Below, piece after piece: positions 11,105-19,647 of a stretch of DNA of 64,000 nucleotides (position 1 is the first letter of the stretch; each line of letters opens with the position of its first letter). The notes under the pieces are model-generated. The model worked only from the letters and a program-made list of their open reading frames with translations. It made no database searches and was not told the origin of the DNA. Both the position numbers and the translations under genes were made by a program. The stretch comes from Pohlia nutans (lineage: Eukaryota > Streptophyta > Bryopsida > Bryales > Mniaceae). Location: contig CM040085.1 in NCBI GenBank assembly GCA_022496805.1, forward strand, positions 22,225,811 to 22,289,810, given 5' to 3'.

Positions 11105-11753
11105 ACTTATTCCATTTTATTTTTCATCCAAATGCCTTGTATCTCTAAAAATCACGACACTTAGAGTGTTACATTTGAACCCATCACAACAAATTTCATC
11201 ATTTTTAAGTTTTAAGTTTTATTTCAATTTCTATCCTAAGGACTTGAATGCTATAATCTTTATTCTTCTCCAAATCTTAATTGATCCGAAATTAGGTCAT
11301 TCAATTAAGCAACCAAAAATTATCAAAAAAAAGTGTGAACCAATTAGAAAGGGGATGATTTGTGACATTTTACACCTCATCTCAATTGTTAAAACTGCTT
11401 TTTTTACAGCACTCTAGAACTCAAATCCCTAAAATTCCAATCCACACCGTAAAAAAAGTTTACTATCAAATTTGTCTGTATGTAAGTTCAAGAAGCATGT
11501 CACCTACAATTTGTAGATCATCACTATTATTTACATTTTTCCTACAATAATGTTAAACTGATAATAATCATGTAAATAAAATTGAATTTTATAAGATTTT
11601 TCAAAAACAAATTCTTGTATTTAAAAATCATAGTAATTACATAAATGATTTAAATAGTATGAAAAAAATACTAGAAAAATATAATATATTTTTTAATGTG
11701 AGAAAGTAATAAGATTTGAGTAGATAACTTTAGTGTAGACGCTTAAAGATTAA
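11105..11753 (+). repeat. Rearranged fragments of MITE group A
   Basis: Segments such as acttagagtgttacatttgaa (11159-11179) and ttagaaaggggatgatttgtg (11344-11364) match the group A MITE at 55645-56219, but in altered order. The block ends at TTAA 11750-11753, which is also the start of the next copy. This is an old, shuffled copy. Confidence 0.5.
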
Positions 11754-12656
11754 CCCCTAAAAGTCACGAGGGGTCCTTAGATTAGACAATTTTAGGAATA
11801 CCATTACAAAATACTATTTGGAGAAATATTCTCAATTTGGTGTACAATTAGAAGTTGTAGACATTTGGATTTTAGATTCCATCTTTATGGTTAGATTCAC
11901 AAATATTGGAAGGTGTTGGTTTGATTTTATAGTTGCTGCATTTTGTAGTTCCTGTTAAATAAGTTCATGTTTTTACCTTAAGTCGTTCATATATACCGGT
12001 CTTTCACTATTTATATTAAATGTAGATCAAATTAAAAAGTAAAAGCGTGTTGAGGTAGGTTTGAGGTACACCTCAAGCCTACCTCAACACGCTTTTATTT
12101 GAGAATACAATTTAGATCAAATTAATTTAAGCAAAATTAAAATACCAATAATGGTGAAATTAAAAAACAAATGGAATATGGTGGATTCGTTTAAAAGGAG
12201 TTACATGGCTGAACAATATAAAGAAGCTATTAAAGTAAATCTACCCTTAATACTAATACAAAGACTACGCGACTAGCAAGTTGTACTCATCAATAATAAA
12301 TCTTCCTTTTAAAATTTGGAGCTAATTTGATGTGATTGGTTGAAATGTAATACTCTAAGTGTAGTGATTTTTGGAGCTTTTTTGGTTGCCTAATTATTTG
12401 AGTTGACTTTTATAAGAGCACTTTTACAGTGAAATTTTTGAAATTTTGGGTGAATCATTACAATATGAAATGAAGCATGAAAATTTCCCAAAACATCCCC
12501 TTTCTAATTGTCTATGACAAATGCATGAAGCTAACTTCCCATAAAATATATAATAAAAAATCCATGCTGCAAAAAGTCAATGACGGATGAGAAAATTGTG
12601 TATGATTTTGTACATGATCGTCAACTTTTTGGATGGTTGGACGTTTAGGGGTTTAC
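11750..12656 (-). mobile_element. MITE group A copy disrupted by a ~330-bp insertion
   Basis: The left part (11750 to ~11940) and right part (12337-12656, ending GGACGTTTAGGGGTTTA) align with the two halves of the 57987-58573 copy. Intervening DNA at ~11945-12336 is extra. It includes the hairpin at 12040-12097 and a segment shared with 3035-3105 and 31420-31490. The right end has TTTA instead of TTAA. Confidence 0.6.
12040..12097. repeat. 28-bp-arm hairpin with 2-base loop, flanked by a 13-bp direct repeat
   Basis: Arms 12040-12067 and 12070-12097 are reverse complements with one mismatch (core GCGTGTTGAGGTAGG). The unit is bracketed by direct repeats TAGATCAAATTAA at 12023-12035 and 12113-12125. 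The direct repeats suggest an insertion or a repair event rather than a decayed MITE. Confidence 0.8.
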
Positions 12657-13412
12657 AGTATATATGTAATATATCCAATTGTACAGTTATGATCTATACA
12701 TTGAGATTTATAACTTCTCTTTATATGTGAAGTCCATTTATATGATTCGTCAAGCAATTTAGAACACATCTTTGAAATCGGTAGTTGATTTGGAACTTCT
12801 CCTCTAAATGTCCAGGGCACTCACAGAGAAGTCAAACAACACTTTCATATGGAGTTTGCTTATCAAAAGCATTCGAGATAAATTTGGTTGGCTAATTAAA
12901 ATGGAGCATGTGGTGTGGCTGGAATATACAGCTGACGCGGTTTGCATGCGGATAAAATGACATCAACATGAATAATCCAATACAACATAGGAATATATCA
13001 AAAGATTACAAAATAATATGAGATATTTTAGAAGATTGTAAAAGATTCCAAAAGATTATATTTTATGATATTAATTTTTTTTTAGTATTTTTATATTTAT
13101 GATATTATGTCATTAATGCAACTATTTTACAACATTAGAAACTTTTCTTGTTGAGAACTATGAGACCTGTGAACCATTGAAATGGTTCACTGTCTAAAGT
13201 AAGCTATTTATCTCGACATTTTGCATCTCAGAAGTGTTTACGGTGGTGAGTATGCATGTTGTGAAGATTTCTTATGATTTGGTGCAACAAGTGTTTATGG
13301 AATTAGGATAATTTAGAACAATGTGTAAGTTACAATAGATGCAAGTTTTGCATATTTTTATACAATATGTTGGATTTGATTGGTGGATTTGGAAGATTTA
13401 GGAGAATTGAGC
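12657..13412. other. Stretch with a degraded MITE fragment and no gene
   Basis: 12660-12810 resembles one end of the group C MITE at 47092-47635 (shared aatatatccaattgtac-like and aagtccatttat-like segments). The rest to 13412 has no supported gene. Confidence 0.35.
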
Positions 13413-13520
13413 GCTAAGATAGAGTAGACTGCACCATTATAGCGTGGGCAGCGTTAAGATAGAGTAGACTACGCCATTATAGCGTGGGCATCGCTACAAT
13501 AGTGTGTACTGCGCCAAGTT
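13413..13520. repeat. Tandem repeat, ~43-bp unit, about 2.5 copies
   Basis: The unit contains gataGAGTAGACTgc.ccattatagcgtgggca. Two close copies are followed by a partial, diverged third. Confidence 0.75.
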
Positions 13521-14519
13521 GGCGTGATTTCAATAGGATAGCATTAGTTAGGTTGGATGTTTTAGGGCAGATGATTAGTCAGATGAAAACTGCGTGGATG
13601 AGAATGAAGACCAAAACTTGCGTTTAAATTGGAGAGCCAAACACTTCGCATTCTCTTCCCAGACACACGGCGAAACTTTGCAGAATTAGGAACTAGGTTA
13701 GTTAGAAAGAAGACCGAGGTGGTAGTAGTTGTGGTGTCGATATCATTAAGATCTAGCTAATTAGATCTAATATGCAAGGGGAGTCATGTCAATAGATAGA
13801 CCAAGAGTTTGGGAGAGTAGGAAAAGGATTTGTCGATTAGATTAGCGATGAGATTAGCGTGGCGAGGTCGTAGCAACAGCTACGTGAAGATCAGCGAAGC
13901 GACGTGGATCTAGCTCGCGGCGGGAAGAAGGCGATTACAGTGGGACATGAAGACAAAAGGGTGTGTGCATTGTCAACTTGGTGTTGAGAAGACGATTGCA
14001 GAGAATCACTCCTGCCACCTCCATGTGATAATATGGAGGGTAGACAAGGTTATATTAGGATGGAGGGTTTGAACACCTCCCTCTCCTTGAATTTGGTACA
14101 ATCCTACGTCAATTCTTACTGTGTATTTAGGATGATAGACTATTGTGCTTAAAAAACTACGATTCTAGTTGCTTCTCTTAATTTTTTCATATCATTTTTG
14201 TCCTATTTACATTCCAAATTTTGGTTAGTGTTTGAACATTGTTGCTTTACTTGTCGTTCTATTCTTTGTAGTGGTGGTTTATGAGTGGAATCCAAAACTC
14301 TCGGTACTCGGCCTAATACAGAAGCGCTGCCAAAATAACACCGGGATGATTTCCAAAGTTATACCACAATTTGGTTGAATAAGTAGCTAGGTGTGCATTT
14401 TTAGGGTTTTTGGGCACGATGCGGAAGAGCTGCCCAATTTTCTACAAATTTGATTGCATTCCATTATTTATGGATGGCAATTGTAGCACGTGTTCTTTAG
14501 ATTCTTTGCACTTGTAGAC
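13521..14519. other. Stretch without a recognisable gene
   Basis: Moderately GC-rich around 13840-13940. No open frame with domain features and no long inverted repeat noticed. It may be the flank or LTR of the old retroelement that continues at 15449. Confidence 0.3.
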
Positions 14520-15332
14520 GAATTTTTGGGGGTTTAGTGCTCATTTTTTGTTGTGAATGTGTGCTGTAATTTTCCAACGAGGTTGCAAATCTACCCCTTG
14601 TGATTGTTATTTGACTACTTAGACCTAATTTAAGAACTATAAGTATCTAAATTAATTAGATTGAGTACATGAATGATTTTGGTGTTTTTTAGTGTTCATT
14701 TTGTGTGGTGAGAATGTGCTGTAGTTTCCAACAAGTGTGCAATTCCACCACTTGTGTTTGCTATTTGACTAATTTGACCTAATTTGAAGATACTATAAGT
14801 ACCTAGGCCAATTAGATTGAATACATGGAATGATTTTGGTGTGTGTGATGCTCATTTTATGTGGAAATTGTGTGCGGTCATTCTCTATTTAGGTTGCAAA
14901 TCTCCCTTTTTTGACCATTATTTGACTAATTAGACCTAAATTGAGATATTACAACGTACCTAGGTCAATTAGATTAAGTATGGAATTCCTGGAGTCTTAG
15001 TGTTCATTTTGTGTTATAAATGTGTGCTGTCATCTTCTATCTAGGGTGCAATTCTCTCCTTTTGGGCCATTCTTTGACTAATTAAACCTAATTCGAGGTA
15101 CTATAACGTACCTAGATCAATTAGATTGAGTACTTCGGATGGTTTTAGTGATCTTGGTGTTCATTGTGGGTTGTGATTATGCGCTATGATTCTCTCACCA
15201 TGGTGCAATTGGACCAATTGTGATGGCTCCACGACCATTTAGAATCCACTTGAGGTAGGGTCACTTAGATGCAATTCTTGAAACTCTTTGTGATTTATGA
15301 CTCATTTTACATTATGCCTTGCGCTGCAATTT
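14520..15332. repeat. Diverged tandem array, ~150-bp unit, five to six copies
   Basis: Each unit contains in order tgtg(c/t)gctgt, a (g/t)tgcaa(a/t)tc block, tttgactaatt.gaccta, a (t/c)acctag.(t/c)caattagatt block and ttggtgttcatttt. Units begin near 14565, 14707, 14870, 15021 and 15178, with a last degraded copy near 15300. Copies differ by many substitutions and small indels, so the array is old. Confidence 0.75.
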
Positions 15333-15448
15333 TTTAGTAAAAGCCAACTTGACTTGTTTTTGCATTACATTCCTCACTCTCGTTGCACATGACCAACACT
15401 ACATCCCATTTATCCACCTTTTTGGCGTCCGTTGCTTGGTGTATCTAG

Positions 15449-17677
15449 ACCGCAACTCCTCAGCCCAATTTGTATGACACTTTGACCAATCACGCGGCTA
15501 AAGTGCTCATATAATTTGGTGCGCCTGCCTGGAGGTAGCGGTCTTTTCTAATTCGTGGTACAAGTTAGTGTGTTATATTTGCATGGTGAAGACACGAGGA
15601 ATTTGGAGATTGTGTTTTGTTATGTGTTAATGTGTATGTGTTTTATTTCTTCACATTGTGGGTGGAAGTTTTATGGGTGTTGTGTAACCTTGTGTGGCCT
15701 TGTGAAGTGGTTCACCGACACTGCATTTAGTGAACGTCAAACGGTGTTCAACCATTGTTAGGTAAGGTCCTTTTGAGTGTTGTTTAATAGCACTCCTTAT
15801 TAATTGTGGATTTTGTATAACGGTGAGGCTGGATTTATGGTCGACGAGACCGTTTATGTCGTTTGATATCGGAGTGGTTGGTAGTGATGCCCCAACAATC
15901 CTGAGAGTTTATGTGTAAGGTTGAACACACAAATTACCCTTTTTCCCGTCCATCGCGATTTTCGTGGTCATCTATGTGTTGAATTAATTGGAAAAAAAAA
16001 CAAAAAAATAAATTTAATGTTACCTTATAGACACCGCATGCAAGTGGTTAATTAGGTTTAAAAGGGTGAAACCACCGCTTAGAGATTGGTACGGGGTTTC
16101 TAAGGGGATTCAACCCTAAGCCGTGCACCACCAATGGTATGCGTGAAGATGTCGTTTTATGTTAACACCTAATAGTAAATTTTTAAGGTTAATTTTTCTC
16201 AACTCAGAAAGAGGTGTGGTGTCCCTTGTCTTTACGCGTAAGCTGTTTTGTTTCCCTCTCACCCATTTTAAAGGTTTTAGAATTTGTAAAACATGTAGAA
16301 TTTTTTTTTTGGTTTCTTGGCCCTAAGCATTCGTTTCCTAGAAAGTTATGCACTTAATTCATCTAATTTTAGGGGGTTAGATGAACTTAGGGGTTTGCGT
16401 GAAACTTGAACCAGTTTGTGGAAATCTTTGGAACAAAGTCAATGGTTAGATCACAAATAGTCGAATACAATTCCTAAACGACTTGACATTTTGACCCGAC
16501 TAGAAGTGAAGGTGTGTGGGCCCACCCCGACCCAGCATTGGGATGCACTCCCCGATATCAGTGATCATCTCACCTCTTCGTATTTATCAGACGATCGGGC
16601 ACCGCAGGTGAAAGGTTACGACCGTCCCACGCTCCGCCAATCAGCCCGCAGTGAATTAAGGGGGCATCACTTAATGACCAAGTATGGGTAGAAGGCTACC
16701 GATTTTCTCCCTTCTCGTTTGGGCACAAGTTGATGAAGGATTCGCCGGGAATCAACAAGAGTTGAACGTGGTCCCACACCGTTCTATATGTACTTTGCAA
16801 ACCCCAATTTTAGTAGAGAGTTTTGCTGAGCGGTTCTAAGAGTTTCTCACTAGGACTTGGTCTCCGTGGTGCTTGTTAGGCCCAAAATTGATCCAACGGC
16901 TATTTTTAGTAATCTTCCATGTGTTCCCGATCCTATGAGAGTGATCTTAGAAAACCAATATTTTTCCTTTGCCCATAGTGATGCCCCCTTTAGGTTTGAT
17001 GGACAGACATAGATAATTCTCTAGGGTGTGAACTCAATGATGGCGAGTATAGAACATCGCGATGGTCCTCTGTCTTCACCCGCGGTATATTGAGACCCTT
17101 GTGACTAATGTCATACTTGATGAAACCTATCGTTCGGTGTGGTTTTGATCACATTGGAGGGACAAGCGTATAGTTGATATCGTTTGCATGCCCTTGGGAC
17201 GTTTACGGATCGACTTACGTTGCGAACGGCATTCTTGAGATAATTTGGGTCCAAGACCGGGCAACAATTAAAACATCCTCAGTAGCATTCGTAAGAATGC
17301 GGCAATGGCCCACCGAAGAGATTTTAGAATACATCCTTCGATTCAACACAGTAGTAACTCGGTTCGTGGGAAACCATTTTATTAGGAGACCATCCGATAC
17401 TATTTCATCAAAGGTTCAACAAACAAACCATCGTACGGGAGATTTTGAACTCCAGACTCATTACCGTGGATGAGGCTCAAGAGGCGGTCTGCTATGGAAA
17501 GAGGATTGAAAAAGAGAACAACCGAATGTGGAACCAAACGGTGGCCCCGTACCGGCATTCATTCCCGCACACTATGTGCCCCCGCAAGCGGTTTAGACCC
17601 GAAACCTAGGGAGTCCTCTAGGAACCAACTATATAATCCTGATTACGTTCACCCTTCGCCACTCGAATCTAGACCAC
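15449..17677 (+). mobile_element. 5' part of an old gag-bearing retroelement, split by the chromovirus
   Basis: A ~64-bp segment (15449-15512) recurs at 24528-24596. The sequence after it (15518-15540, tttggtgcgcctgcctgg) loosely resembles tRNA-primer sites of plant Gypsy elements. Decayed gag coding lies at ~17100-17677 and resumes after 24055. The composition is more GC-rich than the surroundings. Neither LTR boundaries nor pol can be shown. Confidence 0.5.
17174..17677 (+). pseudogene. Decayed retroelement gag (first half)
   Basis: Reading jumps frame at least twice. The 17174-17473 frame has a gag-like segment (EEILEYILRFNTVVTRFVGN), and the +1 frame around 17445-17580 reads TVDEAQEAVCYGKRIEKENN, a pattern common near the C-terminal part of plant Gypsy capsid domains. 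The chromovirus is inserted at 17677/24056 within this gag, whose continuation has a zinc knuckle at ~24500. Confidence 0.5.
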
Positions 17678-17695
17678 TGTCACGGACATACATTA

Positions 17696-17907
17696 GAAAC
17701 TTCTAGAAGATTCTTTGAAGATTCTGTAGAATATTCTTTAAAGATTCTGTAGAATATTCTTTAAAGATTCTTTTAGAAGGTTCTGGAAGATTTTTAGAAT
17801 ATTCTTAGTATATTTTAATAGATTCTAAGAAGCTGCTCGAGAAGCTTCCTGGTTAGTGGAAGTTGTTTGAGAAGCGTCCTAGTTCACAGAAGTAGCTCGA
17901 GAAGCTT
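17696..17907 (+). promoter_or_regulatory. Heat-shock-element array in U3
   Basis: Alternating GAA and TTC units with 2-base spacing, the binding pattern for heat-shock factor trimers, fill the U3. At 17696-17713 four units are in perfect register (GAAacTTCtaGAAgaTTC). At 17717-17767 several further GAAnnTTC pairs follow. At 17776-17788 there are three units in register; in the 3' LTR this is four (23740-23757). Two more GAAGCTTC pairs lie near 17830 and 17900, just before the TATA box. Confidence 0.75.
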
Positions 17908-17919
17908 CCTATCCAGTAG

Positions 17920-17927
17920 TATATATA
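17920..17927 (+). promoter_or_regulatory. LTR TATA box
   Basis: TATATATA lies 30 bases before the T at 17950, the point where complementarity to the post-LTR sequence begins. That spacing fits a transcript start at about 17950. Confidence 0.75.
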
Positions 17928-18093
17928 GGAGTCGAGGCTGAAGGGTTCTTCAGTCTCGACAACGCATTTCTTAGAGCTCTAGCTCACCTCTCTTGGTGTT
18001 GTTTGTGTACTCATCTGATCAATCTAGTTCTTGCATGTTCTCTCTGAACTTCTTGTTTAGATTTATTGTGTGTATTTCCGTGTCTGTAACAGT

Positions 18094-18106
18094 TTGTCGA
18101 GACTGA
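18094..18106 (+). other. Predicted self-priming primer-binding site
   Basis: TTGTCGAGACTGA, beginning 3 nt after the LTR end, is the exact reverse complement of TCAGTCTCGACAA at 17950-17962, the predicted 5' end of the transcript. In the Tf1/sushi group the RNA's own 5' end folds back onto this site to prime reverse transcription. A tRNA-Met-like 9-mer (TATCAGAGC) occurs only 27 nt downstream and is repeated in the leader, so it is a weaker candidate. Confidence 0.75.
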
Positions 18107-18117
18107 TTTCATCTTAA

Positions 18118-18485
18118 TATCAGAGCTGGATCCTTCTTGCTTGAGAGCGGATCACCCCTCTTGTTGAAGGTATTCTAGCGCTTTAGAGGTTGCGGATTAC
18201 TTTCCTCTAAACTGATATTTTCTCAATTTCAATATCAGAGCTTAGTTTTTCAAAGGCAGAGAGTGGACTAGTCCTTCCTTTAAAGATACTTAAGCGTTCT
18301 AAGGGTTGCAGATTAGTCTCCCTTGGATTGGTATTAATTCCTTCTTTTTAGCAAAGCTAATAGAAAGGACTATTAACATCGATTTCATAATCTTGCCTTC
18401 TTGATAGAGCGTGGATTACCCCTCTTCTTGAAAGCGTTCTTAGAGGTTGCGGATTACCCTCCTCTAAAGCTGAGATTTTTTAGTG
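18118..18485 (+). repeat. Three diverged direct repeats in the chromovirus leader
   Basis: Units at about 18118-18232, 18233-18349 and 18350-18485 share gag.g(t)gga.(t/c)a(c/g).cct, a gcg.t.tagagg block, TTGC(A/G)GATTA and a pyrimidine-rich close. Two of them start TATCAGAGCT. Their position between primer site and gag suggests a packaging or translation role, but this is inference. Confidence 0.65.
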
Positions 18486-18597
18486 TTTTATTTTCTCTTT
18501 TTTCCAAATTAGTTTTAGTAATAGATAGTGTTACCATCTTCTCCAAAGATTTAACAACTTTTTCTTTTCTAAATTTCAATCAATTTATCTCCTTAAT

Positions 18598-19647
18598 ATG
18601 GAAATAAATCAGGCCATGGATAGTGCATCGCCACAAATAGAGAATAGAGTGGCAACTCTTGCAGATCTTCAAGCTCTTATGAATAGTGTGCGGGAGGAGA
18701 TCGCATTTCTTCGCAATCCAAGTAAAGAGCCTCAAATTGATCCAATGACTGAAGAAGCTAGACGAGAAATTCACGGCCTACAACAAGAGCTTGTTCGATT
18801 AAGAGAAGCAAGACATGTATCACCCACGACCCTAATAGACAATTCAAGGCCTAGTACAAAAGAACCAAAAGCAAGTATGCCAGACAAGTTTGATGAAACA
18901 AGAACCAATTTCCGAGGTTTTGTGCAACAAGTACGGCTTTATCTACGCCTATATCCTTCTCGTTATCCAGATGGATTTACTCAAGTTGCTTTCATAGGTA
19001 CTCTTTTATCAGGAAATGCTCGCTCTTGGTTTGCTCCGCTATTGTAGAAGGATTCTCCAATACTCTATAACCTAGAGGCTTTCATGGAAAGATTTACTGC
19101 TGCATTTGGAGATAGCGATCGAGAAGGAGTAGCTGAAAGAAAGATACAAAATTTGCGACAAGGATCACGTTCTGCTGCAATCTATGCTGCAGAATTCCAA
19201 CAACTTACATGTGATCTTGATTGGAACGATAAGGCGTTTATGACACGATTTCGATATGGACTGAGAGATGATGTCAAAAACTTGTTGATCACTATGCCTA
19301 AAGTGGATACTTTAGAAGAACTTATATCTCAGGCAATTATTTGTGACAACCGCCTTTTTGAATTACGACAAGAAAGACGATCAGGTTGGAGAAATGAGGG
19401 AGCATTTGCTGCATTTTCAAAACGTCCAGAAAATCACTCTACAGGTCCTGAACCTATGCAAATTGATGCGGTACGTTTCAAGCCCCTCACAGCTGAAGAA
19501 AAGAAGCGACGGTTTGAACAAAACTTGTGCTTATATTGTGGAGAGGCGGGCCATAAAGCTACAAATTGTTCGAAGAAACAGAAGACTCAAACAACAAGAC
19601 TGAGGAGTACAAGCATACAGGAAAACGAGGACGCCCAGCCACAATAG
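18598..19647 (+). CDS. Chromovirus gag polyprotein, interrupted by one in-frame UAG
   Basis: Gag forms the virus-like particle. The frame runs 350 codons from ATG 18598 to TAG 19645-19647, with one TAG at 19045-19047 after codon 149. The same frame continues on both sides of it, so this is a single nonsense change or a recoding site rather than a frameshift. The N-terminal ~75 residues look like a coiled coil (EIHGLQQELVRLREARH). The capsid domain spans ~residues 90-270 (KFDETRTNFRGFVQQVRLYL, then DREGVAERKIQNLRQGSRSA). A CCHC zinc knuckle near the end (CLYCGEAGHKATNC) binds RNA. The last ~30 codons overlap pol, which is in the -1 frame. No strong leader motif for readthrough was recognised after the UAG. 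Confidence 0.88.

Larger units (their letters stand above)
17678..18091 (+). repeat. 5' LTR of the chromovirus (414 bp)
   Basis: It starts TGTCACGG and ends CCGTGTCTGTAACA. It is 23 bp longer than the 3' LTR through duplication of an attctgtagaatattctt-type unit near 17720-17770. U3 carries the heat-shock-type array and TATA box; R is predicted to begin near 17950. Confidence 0.95.

Noticed and set aside
18118..18126. TATCAGAGC as a tRNA-Met primer-binding site
   Set aside because: It is 27 nt from the LTR end, matches only 9 bases and recurs at 18233-18241 in the leader repeat. The self-complementary site adjoining the LTR fits better.
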